Shown here: one piece after another, positions 26,478-34,218 of the stretch
Layout: each line of letters opens with the position of its first letter
Numbering within the stretch: position 1 is the first letter of the stretch
From: Clostridia bacterium
Lineage (GTDB): Bacteria; Bacillota; Clostridia; Lachnospirales; Anaerotignaceae
DNA length: 64,000 nucleotides
NCBI GenBank assembly: GCA_900757025.1
Contig: CAAEMG010000007.1
Coordinates: 1-64,000 of the forward strand
Direction: 5' to 3'
Position numbers and translations under genes: made by a program
The notes under the pieces: model-generated
Database searches by the model: none
What the model was told of the DNA's origin: nothing
Seen by the model: the letters and a program-made list of their open reading frames with translations, nothing else

Positions 26478-28472
26478 TTAAAAAATAAGGCTGCCTACAT
26501 TATAAACCACAAATGCCGCTATCCATGCAATCACAATCTGGAATACAACAACCCCTACAGCCGCAAGGGAACTGTTCATTTCTCTTTTTACAGCCGAAAT
26601 AGCTGCTGCACAAGGAGTATATAAAAGCGTAAACACAAGGAATGATGCAGCCTGAATAGGTGTAAACATTTCTTTAAGTGTTGCGGCTGAATTTCCACCT
26701 GTAAGAACAGCAAGTGTACTTACAACGGCTTCTTTTGCACTAAAGCCTGTTATGAGGGCTGTAGACGTTCTCCAGTCGTTAAAGCCGAGAGGCTTAAACA
26801 AAGGTGCTATTATTCTGCCTATATATGCCAAAAGGCTGTCGGCACTGTCGGTAACAACATTAAAACGTGTGTCAAATGTTCTTAAAAACCATATAGCTAT
26901 CGTTGCCACAAAAATTATAGTAAATGCTTTTACAAGGAAATCCTTTGCCTTGTCCCACATAAGCATGAAAACACTTTTTGCCGAAGGAAAACGATAGTTT
27001 GGAAGTTCCATAACAAAAGGAACCGGATTTCCTTTGAAAATTGTATTTTTAAATATAAGTCCGCTTAAAATTCCCATACATATGCCTGTTATATAAAGTG
27101 CAATCATAACCAGAGGCTTATATTTTGCAAAAAACGCCGCTGTAAAAAGAGCATATATAGGAAGTTTTGCCGAACAGCTCATAAACGGCACAAGAAGTAT
27201 CGTCATTTTTCTGTCTCTTTCGCTGGAAAGAGTTCTTGCCGACATAATAGCAGGAACGGAACAGCCGAAACCTATAATCATAGGCACAAAACTTCTTCCC
27301 GAAAGACCTATTTTTCTTAAAAGTTTGTCCATTACAAAGGCAACTCTTGCCATATATCCGCTGTCTTCCAATATAGAAAGGAAGAAAAAAAGCGTAACAA
27401 TAACAGGAAGGAAACTTAAAACGCTTCCCACACCGGCAAAAATACCGTCTATTAAAAGAGAATGGACAACAGGGTTTATTCCGTATTCCGTAAGGGCATT
27501 ATCTGCTGCCGCCGTAACAGCATCTATACATATTGAAAGCACATTGCTTAAAGCCGCACCTATAACGCCGAAAGTAAGATAAAACATAAGCAGCATTATA
27601 AGCAAAAATATAGGTATGGCAAAAAATTTATGGGTAAGAACGCTGTCTATTTTAAGGCTTCTTCTGTGTGCAACGCTTTCACCTTTTTTAATTACGCATT
27701 TTGCACACACGCCTTCTATAAAAGTATATCTCATATCGGCAAGAGCCGCTTCCCTGTCGGTATCAAGCTGTTCCTCCATCTCGGTTACGTTATGCTCTAT
27801 CATGTCAAGCTCATTTTCCGTAAGATGAAGTCGTTTTCTCATAGGCTCATCGCCCTCTATAAGTTTTGTTGCGGCAAATCTCGGTGAAATGCCTTCTTTT
27901 ACGGCATGGTCTTCTATAAGGTGGGCAATACCGTGTATTGCTCTGTGTACGGCTCCGGAACAAAAATCAAGCCTCTGTGGCTTAACTCTGTCTGCCGCTG
28001 TTTTTACAGCAACCTCTATAAGCTCGTCAACACCTTCGTTTTTGCTGGCAACAATGGGAACAACCGGCACGCCCAAAAGCTCCTGAAGTTCGTTTACATT
28101 TATTGTGCTGCCGTTTTCCCTAACCTCGTCCATCATATTCATGGCTATAACCATAGGGATATCAAGCTCTGTAAGCTGAAGGCTAAGATAAAGATTTCTC
28201 TCTATATTTGTTGCATCTATAATATTTATAATACAGTCTGGTTTTTGATTTATAAGAAAATCTCGTGTAACAATTTCCTCGCTTGTATACGGCGAAAGAG
28301 AATATATTCCCGGAAGGTCAACAACCGTACAGTTTCTTTGTCCTCTAATTTCGCCCTCTTTTTTGTCCACCGTAACTCCCGGAAAGTTGCCTACATGCTG
28401 ATTTGAACCTGTAAGACGGTTAAAAAGAGTTGTTTTTCCGCAGTTTTGGTTTCCGCCAAGTGCAAAAATCAT
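26478..28472 (-). CDS. feoB: Ferrous iron transport protein B
   Basis: A 664-residue Fe(II) transporter with an N-terminal G-protein domain and a C-terminal membrane domain. G-motifs: GNQNCGKT (residues 7-14), PGVTVDKKEG, DLPGIYSLSPYT and NMMDE; then the GDI-like helical region and Gate domains (SFVPMIIGFGCSVPAIMSARTL; MSCSAKLPIYALF; YTPCAAAISAVKREM), each with the conserved Cys. Length is normal. The ATG follows GAGGAGG and lies 3 bp after the feoA stop. Transport of Fe(II) is the established role of the family. Confidence 0.97.
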   Translation of the reverse strand: MIFALGGNQNCGKTTLFNRLTGSNQHVGNFPGVTVDKKEGEIRGQRNCTVVDLPGIYSLSPYTSEEIVTRDFLINQKPDCIINIIDATNIERNLYLSLQLTELDIPMVIAMNMMDEVRENGSTINVNELQELLGVPVVPIVASKNEGVDELIEVAVKTAADRVKPQRLDFCSGAVHRAIHGIAHLIEDHAVKEGISPRFAATKLIEGDEPMRKRLHLTENELDMIEHNVTEMEEQLDTDREAALADMRYTFIEGVCAKCVIKKGESVAHRRSLKIDSVLTHKFFAIPIFLLIMLLMFYLTFGVIGAALSNVLSICIDAVTAAADNALTEYGINPVVHSLLIDGIFAGVGSVLSFLPVIVTLFFFLSILEDSGYMARVAFVMDKLLRKIGLSGRSFVPMIIGFGCSVPAIMSARTLSSERDRKMTILLVPFMSCSAKLPIYALFTAAFFAKYKPLVMIALYITGICMGILSGLIFKNTIFKGNPVPFVMELPNYRFPSAKSVFMLMWDKAKDFLVKAFTIIFVATIAIWFLRTFDTRFNVVTDSADSLLAYIGRIIAPLFKPLGFNDWRTSTALITGFSAKEAVVSTLAVLTGGNSAATLKEMFTPIQAASFLVFTLLYTPCAAAISAVKREMNSSLAAVGVVVFQIVIAWIAAFVVYNVGSLIF

Positions 28473-28475
28473 TTT

Positions 28476-28700
28476 TTATACCTCCTCAACCTCTATATTT
28501 TGTGCCTCTTCAAGACGTATTGTAAGCTCGTAGCCCCTAAGATGAAGTTCTATAGGGTCGCCCATAGGTGCAACCTTTCTTATCATAACCTCTGTTTTGG
28601 GTGTAAGCCCCATATCCAGAAGCCTGCGGCGCAAAGCACCCTTTCCGTTTACTGCCGTAATTCGGCATTTTATACCGATTTTTTGTTCATTTAATGTCAT
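28476..28700 (-). CDS. feoA: Ferrous iron transport protein A
   Basis: A 74-residue SH3-like FeoA that is needed for FeoB activity. Typical segments are GIKCRITAVNGKGALRRRLLDMGLTPKTEVMIRKVAPMGDP and ELHLRGYELTIRLEEAQNIEVEEV. AGGAAAGG precedes the ATG. First gene of the feo operon, with a strong sigma-A promoter upstream and a TTAGTTAG-containing leader that may bind an iron-dependent repressor. Confidence 0.95.
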   Translation of the reverse strand: MTLNEQKIGIKCRITAVNGKGALRRRLLDMGLTPKTEVMIRKVAPMGDPIELHLRGYELTIRLEEAQNIEVEEV

Positions 28701-28761
28701 AATATCAGCCTTTCCTGCGTTGTCTGTAATTGCAAAAAACTAACTAAGGTTTGTTGATGTA

Positions 28762-28790
28762 ATATTAATTCAGAGGTGTTATTTTGTCAA
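28762..28790 (-). promoter_or_regulatory. feoA promoter
   Basis: TTGACA (28790-28785), 17-bp spacer and TAATAT (28767-28762) on the minus strand. Downstream the leader carries CCTTAGTTAGTTTTTTGCAA, which partly resembles the TTAG-N6-CTAA operators at 58954, 59290 and 59352. The 28701-29088 gap also holds repeat copy F and the sppA ribosome site. Confidence 0.7.
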
Positions 28791-28818
28791 TATATATTTC
28801 CAAATGCAAAATAAATAG

Positions 28819-28990
28819 AAATTTTGGTTTGACGGATACATTTTATTTTAAAAAACTAAATTAATTTGTCATGTTGAACGGAGCGAATTTCGCTCAGAAT
28901 GACAAATAGAAATAGTTTTATCAAAGTTTAGGGCAACCATTTTTAAATGGGTGTAAGTGTATTGGGGCAAAGCCACCAAAGCCTTATCTG
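28819..28990. repeat. Intergenic repeat, copy F
   Basis: AAATTTTGGTTTGACGGAT starts the element, followed by a TTTTATTTTAAAAAACTAAA segment also found in copy G. The core TTTGTCATGTTGAACGGAG and its partner CGCTCAGAATGACAAA form a long hairpin (28865-28907). The tail TATTGGGGCAAAGCCACCAAA resembles the tail of copy I. Confidence 0.65.
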
Positions 28991-29088
28991 TTTTAAAAAA
29001 CCTAATTTACTTTTCTTCCCCCAATATTTCCAATTTCGGCTTTATATTCTTTTCCCACTTTGTTATACTTATTTCACGGAGGTGTATT

Positions 29089-30165
29089 ATGGAAGAAAAC
29101 AACAATATTTCAACAGAAAATTCAGCGCCTAAAGAGCCTGAAAAAAACATAAACTATAACACAAACTACAATACCAATTATTACAAAAACGATAAAAAAC
29201 ACGGCTGTCTTTTTTACGGCATAATAGCCATCATTATCATATTTGTTGGCTTTATGGCTGTTATAATTGCATCGGCGGCACTTTTTTCATCTCTTGTTTC
29301 CGATAGCAGCTACAGCTCTTATCCCGACTCAAGCTATGTTGAAACTCTCTATATAGAAGGAACAATTTCCGAAAGCACTTCATATTCCTACGGAGAAACA
29401 GGATATAACCATACATGGACAATAAACGAAGTTGAGCGCCTTATTGACGACGAAAACAACAAAGGCATACTTCTTTATATCAATTCTCCCGGCGGAGGAA
29501 CATATGAAAGTGACGAAATGTATCTTGAACTGAAAAAATACAAAGAAAAAACCGGCAGGCCAATATATGCCTACTATGCTCAAACGGCAGCTTCCGGTGC
29601 TCTTTATATTTCTATGGCAGCAGACGAAATATATGCCAACCGAATGACCATGACAGGCTCTATAGGTGTTATAATGCAAAACTATGATGCAAGCGGCCTT
29701 ATGGAAAAGCTGGGAATAAAAAGCGACAATATTGTAAGCGGACGAAACAAAGGCATGGGCGGATATGACGGTCTTACAGATGAGCAGAAACAGATATTGC
29801 AGTCTATGGTAAATGAAAGCTATGATATTTTTGTAGGCATAGTTTCAGATGAAAGAGGAATACCGCTTGAAAAAGCAAAAGAAATTGCCGACGGCAGAGT
29901 TTACAGCGCACATCAGGCAAAAAATCTCGGTCTTATAGATGAAATTTCAACATATGACGGCTTTATGGATACAATGCAGAACAAAGAAGAATTTAAAGAC
30001 TGTGATTTTACAGACGCATATTACGAAAATACTTCCATTTTGAATATGCTTATGTCAAAAATAGGAATACCTCAAAGAAAAAGCCTTGAACAGAACCTTC
30101 TTGAGGCTGTTGAATATGCAAACGAAAACCCTATGCAGTATAAATTCGGCGGAATAGGACAATAA
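29089..30165 (+). CDS. sppA: Signal peptide peptidase SppA
   Basis: A 358-residue membrane-bound serine protease of family S49 that degrades leftover signal peptides. An Asn-rich cytoplasmic N-terminus (about 40 residues, NYNTNYNTNYYKN) precedes one membrane helix (FYGIIAIIIIFVGFMAVIIASAALF). The catalytic domain shows LYINSPGGGTYESDEMY, the nucleophile Ser in AQTAASGALYISMAADEIYA, and MTGSIGV. A Lys in the SGRNKGMGGYDGLT region is the likely base. The longer frame from 28957 lacks a ribosome site; ATG 29089 follows CGGAGG. Short bacterial SppA of the Bacillus type. Ends with a strong terminator. Confidence 0.93.
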   Translation: MEENNNISTENSAPKEPEKNINYNTNYNTNYYKNDKKHGCLFYGIIAIIIIFVGFMAVIIASAALFSSLVSDSSYSSYPDSSYVETLYIEGTISESTSYSYGETGYNHTWTINEVERLIDDENNKGILLYINSPGGGTYESDEMYLELKKYKEKTGRPIYAYYAQTAASGALYISMAADEIYANRMTMTGSIGVIMQNYDASGLMEKLGIKSDNIVSGRNKGMGGYDGLTDEQKQILQSMVNESYDIFVGIVSDERGIPLEKAKEIADGRVYSAHQAKNLGLIDEISTYDGFMDTMQNKEEFKDCDFTDAYYENTSILNMLMSKIGIPQRKSLEQNLLEAVEYANENPMQYKFGGIGQ

Positions 30166-30186
30166 GCAATAAGTTTTAAATTTATA

Positions 30187-30219
30187 AAAGCTTGAGTTTT
30201 TTTACTCAAGCTTTTTTTT
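30187..30219 (+). terminator. sppA terminator
   Basis: AAAGCTTGAGT and ACTCAAGCTTT pair around TTTTT, followed by TTTTTTAA. Confidence 0.88.
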
Positions 30220-30221
30220 AA

Positions 30222-30560
30222 TAAATTTTGATTTGACGACTGCCTTTTATTTTAAAAAACTAAAATATTTTGTCATCCTGAGCGAAGTGAAATGAGTCAG
30301 AATTTTGCTACGCAAAACCACATTCGGTGGCAACACTTTTTTGCTGTTTTCTGTCGAAGCATCCCATAAACCCGGACAAAAAGCCGAAAGTCTGTCATCT
30401 TTACATATTCGACAATGTGGACGAGATGTTTCGACTACGTATGCGAACCCTATTGGGCGGCGCAACCGTTCCACAAGGTGGATTTCGCAGCCCGACCCTC
30501 AACATGACAAATATCGGTGGCTTTTTGTAGGGAAAACTATCCCCAATCCCTAATTTTACA
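30222..30560. repeat. Intergenic repeat, copy G (long form, about 340 bp)
   Basis: Left end TAAATTTTGATTTGACG (30222-30238), then TTTTATTTTAAAAAACTAAA and a near-perfect core TTTTGTCATCCTGAGCGAAG. Near the right end AACATGACAAATATCGGTGG is an inverted core, followed by CTATCCCCAATCCCTAATTTT, a tail shared with copy H. The middle 180 bp is unlike the short copies and contains only weak overlapping reading frames. The 411-bp gap between sppA and gpr holds nothing else. Confidence 0.6.
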
Positions 30561-30576
30561 AACTTTTCAATTACCC

Positions 30577-31560
30577 TTACCAACTGTATTTTTTCACATC
30601 TTCCATTTTTACAGCAGGATGCACAGCCGTATTTATTGCATTTGCAATAATATCTGCCAGCCTGTCTATAACCATGTCAACCTCTTTCGGCGTTACAAAC
30701 ATATTTTCCTCATATGGCGTAAGAAGTTCACGTATAAGCTCATATTTTTCCTCGTTTTCAAGGGATAAAATCATTTCATAAAACTCACTGCCGCTTTCGC
30801 TTTGGTTTTTCATTTCAAAAAGAATTTTATCCATTGTATCGTTTACAAGTGTAGCCGCATCAACAACCGTAGGCACTCCTATTACAATAACAGGTATGCC
30901 AAGTGTTTTTTCGCTCAGCTCTTCTCTTTTGTTTCCAACTCCTGCCCCCGGTGCAACACCGCAGTTGCTTATCTGCACTGTGGAATTTATTCTGGAAAAC
31001 TTTCTTGCGGCAAGTGCATCTATAGCTACTATAATATCCGGCTTAATTTTTTCCGTAACGCCTTTTATTATTTCAAATGTTTCTATTCCCGTTATCCCCA
31101 TAACCCCCGGTGCAAGAGCCGAAAGCATTCTTACTCCTTTCTCCAGTTCTTCCGGAATATCTTCCATAATATGTCTTGTAACCAAAAGACGGTCTATAAC
31201 CTTAGGGCCAAGGGCATCGGGCGTTATATTTCTGTTTCCCAAACCTACGGCAAGTATTGATTTTGCATTTTTAAAACTGTCTATTTCCATAAGCACCCGT
31301 GAAATTTCTTTTGTTACGGCTTCGTGGCAGGAAGCATCGTTTTTTCTCAGTTTTTCGCTTTCCACCGTAATATATCTGCCTATTTTTCTGCCAAGCTTTT
31401 TTTCTCCTTCTTCGTTTAAAATATCAACTGTTACAGAAGAAAAAATATCGTTTTTTTCTTCACTGAATTTTATACCGTCGCCAAATTCCTGTTTTTGTTC
31501 TCTCAGCATTTCACAATTTTCGGCTGCAATATCTGTTCTTACGGAAAAAATTTTTTTCAT
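30577..31560 (-). CDS. gpr: GPR endopeptidase (spore germination protease)
   Basis: A 327-residue germination protease that degrades small acid-soluble spore proteins when spores germinate. It is made as a zymogen in the forespore; the N-terminal FSVRTDIAAENCEM contains the RTD-type region near the processing site. The core has SILAVGLGNRNITPDALGPKVIDRLLVTRH, MLSALAPGVMGITGIETFEI and VVAIDALAARK-like sequence, all typical of family A25. ATG 31560 follows GAGGTG; the longer frame to 31599 lacks a site. This gene is direct evidence that the host forms endospores. It is divergent from sigK. Confidence 0.95.
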   Translation of the reverse strand: MKKIFSVRTDIAAENCEMLREQKQEFGDGIKFSEEKNDIFSSVTVDILNEEGEKKLGRKIGRYITVESEKLRKNDASCHEAVTKEISRVLMEIDSFKNAKSILAVGLGNRNITPDALGPKVIDRLLVTRHIMEDIPEELEKGVRMLSALAPGVMGITGIETFEIIKGVTEKIKPDIIVAIDALAARKFSRINSTVQISNCGVAPGAGVGNKREELSEKTLGIPVIVIGVPTVVDAATLVNDTMDKILFEMKNQSESGSEFYEMILSLENEEKYELIRELLTPYEENMFVTPKEVDMVIDRLADIIANAINTAVHPAVKMEDVKKYSW

Positions 31561-31646
31561 ATTTTTCACCTCATAATAAACTAAAATGTCTGTCGCCAAT
31601 TATCCGATATTTTTCCCGATTTTTAAATTTTTATTATTGTACCTGC

Positions 31647-31674
31647 ACCAAGTAAGCATTTTTCTCATAAAATA
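31647..31674 (+). promoter_or_regulatory. Sigma-K/E-like promoter upstream of sigK
   Basis: AC at 31647-31648, exactly 17 bp, then CATAAAATA at 31666-31674. This fits the mother-cell sigma-K consensus (AC-N17-CATANNNTA) and is close to the sigma-E -10. It would place the start about 30 nt upstream of the sigK initiation codon. Confidence 0.6.
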
Positions 31675-31707
31675 TACTCGTAAGCTTAAAATATGAGGTT
31701 TTTGCCC

Positions 31708-32367
31708 ATGCTGATATTTCCCATGATTTTTATAATTACTTCCTCTGCCGCCTCATTTCCAAAGCCTCTTTCGCCAAAAGAGGAAAAAGAGCTTATAGAA
31801 AAAAAAGAAAACGGAGATACCGACGCCAAAAACCGTCTTATAGAACATAACCTTCGTCTTGCGGCACACATTGCCAAAAAATATTCTTCATCTTCTGCCG
31901 AATCGGAAGACCTTATATCAATAGGCACAATAGGCCTTATAAAAGCCGTAAATTCTTTTAATTCCCAAAAAAACACACGCCTTGCCACATATGCCGCCAG
32001 ATGTATAGAAAATGAAATTCTAATGTATCTGCGGTGGCAGAAACGCTTTTCGTCAGATTTGTATCTTCAAGACCCTCTTTCCTGCGACAAAGACGGAAAC
32101 GAAATTTCACTTATAGATACCGTAACCGAAGAAAACACCTCTGTAAGCGAAAAAGCCGAACTTAATATATTTTCAGACATACTTCTTAAAGGAATAAACA
32201 CTCTTCTTTCTCCAAGAGAAAAAGAAATTATAATACTCAGATACGGTTTGGGAAAAAACGACATATATACGCAAAGAGAAATCGCCAAAAAACTTCATAT
32301 TTCACGTTCATACGTTTCAAGGATAGAAAAGAAAGCCTTATGCAAGCTGAAAGAATGTTTTGCATAA
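31708..32367 (+). CDS. sigK: RNA polymerase sporulation sigma factor SigK
   Basis: A sigma-70-family factor of about 219 residues that directs late mother-cell transcription. After a hydrophobic N-terminus (LIFPMIFIITSSAASFPKPLS), resembling the pro-sequence, it has region 2 (RLIEHNLRLAAHIAKKYS, EDLISIGTIGLIKAVNSFN, LATYAARCIENEILMYLR) and region 4 (LSPREKEIIILRYGLG, TQREIAKKLHISRSYVSRIEKKAL). The match to SigK rather than SigE rests on FPKPLSPKEEKELIEKKENGD and the Arg-Trp-Gln segment. The gene is uninterrupted; no skin element. Start chosen at 31708 because GAGG lies 9 nt before; ATG 31693 is the alternative. Confidence 0.85.
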   Translation: MLIFPMIFIITSSAASFPKPLSPKEEKELIEKKENGDTDAKNRLIEHNLRLAAHIAKKYSSSSAESEDLISIGTIGLIKAVNSFNSQKNTRLATYAARCIENEILMYLRWQKRFSSDLYLQDPLSCDKDGNEISLIDTVTEENTSVSEKAELNIFSDILLKGINTLLSPREKEIIILRYGLGKNDIYTQREIAKKLHISRSYVSRIEKKALCKLKECFA

Positions 32368-32394
32368 AAAAAGTCCCCTTATTTAAAAGGGGAG
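32368..32394 (-). terminator. Terminator of the split ThrE operon
   Basis: CCCCTT pairs with AAGGGG; on the minus strand the hairpin is followed by ACTTTTTTTATG, so it stops leftward transcription from the ThrE genes. It lies directly at the end of sigK, for which the U-tract is absent. Confidence 0.7.
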
Positions 32395-32446
32395 TACATA
32401 TAAAAGTTATATTTTATTTTTTTGCCCTAAAACAGGACAAGCATAT

Positions 32447-32902
32447 TTATTTTTTTGGTTTTTTCTGTTTTCCTATTTCAAACACAGAATATGGAAGAGA
32501 AAAAACAATAACAATGGCAACCGCTATAAGGCCGGCAAACTGAATAGCTTTTACCGCCTCTATAAAAGTGTCGTAAATATTAAGGTCAAGAACACCCTTC
32601 ATTGTTTTATACATAAGAGCCCCCGGAACAAGGGGTATTACGCCAGGTATAAGAAAAACTATTGAAGGTGCCATATGACGATAGGAATATATTCTGGAAA
32701 GCACAGCCACGGCAACAGAGCCTACAAAGACGCCCAAAAGCTCGTTCATTGACACAACATATACCCATGCGTAGAAAAACCATGCAAAACCACCGCATAT
32801 TCCCCCTGCCAAAACTTCACGCCGGGGACAGTTAAAAAGTATTCCAAAGCCTGCCGATGCCACAAGGGCAAGCACAAACTGTACAGCATAAGGATATATC
32901 AT
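32447..32902 (-). CDS. Threonine/serine exporter small subunit (ThrE_2/YjjB-like)
   Basis: A 151-residue membrane protein with four or five hydrophobic segments, the C-terminal half of a ThrE-type exporter (PF12821/DUF3815). The segment FLIPGVIPLVPGALMYKTMKGVLD with repeated PG motifs is diagnostic. In one-piece ThrE proteins this domain is fused to the partner encoded just upstream. The ATG overlaps the stop of that gene (ATGA), so both chains are made together. Exports threonine and serine, or possibly dicarboxylates as in the YjjPB pair. Confidence 0.9.
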   Translation of the reverse strand: MIYPYAVQFVLALVASAGFGILFNCPRREVLAGGICGGFAWFFYAWVYVVSMNELLGVFVGSVAVAVLSRIYSYRHMAPSIVFLIPGVIPLVPGALMYKTMKGVLDLNIYDTFIEAVKAIQFAGLIAVAIVIVFSLPYSVFEIGKQKKPKK

Positions 32903-33675
32903 AATGCCGCACCTCCCATAAACATATTATAGGAAGTAAGGGCAATACCAACTCCGGCAGCAACAAAAACCGCAGTAAGGGCTGCATCTATAAGCATTGC
33001 TCCGCCGGATATATAATCTCCGTACATTATGTCTTTTGCCGCATTTGTAATTGCAAAGCCCGGAACAAGAGGCATTATGGAACCCATAATCATAATTTCA
33101 TAGTTATCTGAAATTCCGAAATAATTGTACAAAAGTATAGGATATGTAACCACGATACCTGCCATAAAGCATTTTATAAAGCCCGCTGTTTTTATTTTAT
33201 CTATAATAACCATAGCTACGCCAAGTATAAAGCCTGCAACGGCTGAAAGATAAGAGTCTTTTAAAGTTCCGTTAAAAAGGAGCGTAAAGCAAAAAGCTAT
33301 AAGTGTATAAGCAACTATATTTACATGGGAGTCATATTCAGGCATTGCGGAAATTCTTCCTATCTCATCAAAAGCATCTCTAAGGGATATTTTTCCGCTT
33401 ACAAAGTTTCTTGAAAGCTGATTTGCCTCTGTAACTTTTTCAAGGTTTATAACTCTGCCTTCAACTCTTTTAACCTTTGTAACACTTCCGCTTAAAGGGC
33501 CTGTTATGCCTGCAAAAAGACCTGTGGGCGTAACAAATGTTTCCGGCATCAAATTATACTGTGTTGACTGTAAAATAATTTCCATGGTTGTTTCAACCCT
33601 CTGTGTCTCGGCTCCGTTTTTAAGCATAAGTTCACCTAAGCTTATAGCAAAGTCGAGAAGAAGTTTTTCATCCAT
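32899..33675 (-). CDS. Threonine/serine exporter large subunit (ThrE/YjjP-like)
   Basis: A 258-residue protein with an N-terminal cytosolic domain (FAISLGELMLKNGAETQRVETTMEII, FVTPTGLFAGI) of the DUF1212/PF06738 type and about five membrane helices in the C-terminal half, including MGSIMPLVPGFAITNAAKDIMYGD. It is the partner of the 151-residue subunit. AAGGAGG precedes the ATG. Upstream lie several repeats of GTATGCTATATA and TTAGTAT(A/G)C that may be a regulator site. Confidence 0.9.
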   Translation of the reverse strand: MDEKLLLDFAISLGELMLKNGAETQRVETTMEIILQSTQYNLMPETFVTPTGLFAGITGPLSGSVTKVKRVEGRVINLEKVTEANQLSRNFVSGKISLRDAFDEIGRISAMPEYDSHVNIVAYTLIAFCFTLLFNGTLKDSYLSAVAGFILGVAMVIIDKIKTAGFIKCFMAGIVVTYPILLYNYFGISDNYEIMIMGSIMPLVPGFAITNAAKDIMYGDYISGGAMLIDAALTAVFVAAGVGIALTSYNMFMGGAAL

Positions 33676-33699
33676 TTGCAGGTGCCTCCTTAAAAATAT

Positions 33700-33750
33700 T
33701 TCGTATGCTATATATTAGTATACAATAAATTAGTATGCTATATAAGCATA
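33700..33750. repeat. Short direct repeats upstream of the ThrE operon
   Basis: GTATGCTATATA occurs twice (near 33702 and 33733) and TTAGTATAC/TTAGTATGC occurs between them, with GCATAC/GTATGC mirror symmetry. They cover the likely promoter of the ThrE genes. The rest of 33676-34218 is AT-rich and holds repeat copy H and the metG promoter; I see no gene in it. Confidence 0.4.
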
Positions 33751-33956
33751 TTATATTTTTTAAAAATGTAAAGGCATTTTTAAAAAATATATTTAAAATT
33801 TCGAATAAATTTTTCATCTGTTTTTTATCATCAAAAAAACACCGAAAATTCCTTGTTTTTTTTGTATAAATCATGGTTTTAATAATAGTTTAAACCATAT
33901 CATATTGTTTGTCGAGTAGTTGAAAAAATAATAAACCTATTGTTTGTAAAATAGTT

Positions 33957-34085
33957 TTTTTGTCAAAAGCCGACCACATTTTGTTATGCTGAGCAAACGC
34001 AGTAAGCTGAAACATCTTATCTATATTGTCGAATATGCGGCAAAACATTAAAGCTTTTATCAAAAAGAACTATCCCTAAGTTCAA
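33957..34085. repeat. Intergenic repeat, copy H
   Basis: GTCAAAAGCCGACCACATTT and TTGTTATGCTGAGCAAACG form the core; the right side AACTATCCCTAAGTTC resembles the tail of copy G. The left TAAATTTTGATTTGACG end is not recognisable. Confidence 0.45.
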
Positions 34086-34117
34086 AACTTTTATTTTTTA
34101 TTTGCATATAACTTTTT

Positions 34118-34146
34118 TTGCTTTTTTTATGTAAACAATATATAAT
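34118..34146 (+). promoter_or_regulatory. metG promoter
   Basis: TTGCTT, 17-bp spacer and TATAAT at 34141-34146. The transcript leader would be about 65 nt and carries no T-box or SAM-box that I can recognise. Confidence 0.65.
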
Positions 34147-34218
34147 AGGTAGCATGGTAATTATGCGTTTTTTAAGGCACAAATAAGCCTATTATTAAAT
34201 AAAACGGAGGGAAAAGTT

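Noticed and set aside
30247..30583. Several overlapping 60-80 codon frames between sppA and gpr
   Set aside because: They fall entirely inside repeat copy G, such as the frame ending SLRMTKYFSFLK, which is a translation of the TGTCATCCTGAGCG core and not a protein.
34150..34175. Similarity between the metG leader (AATAGGTAGCATGG) and the MarR-gene start (AATAGGTAGCACGC)
   Set aside because: About ten shared bases next to two -10 elements; the palindrome is absent at metG, so it is probably chance.
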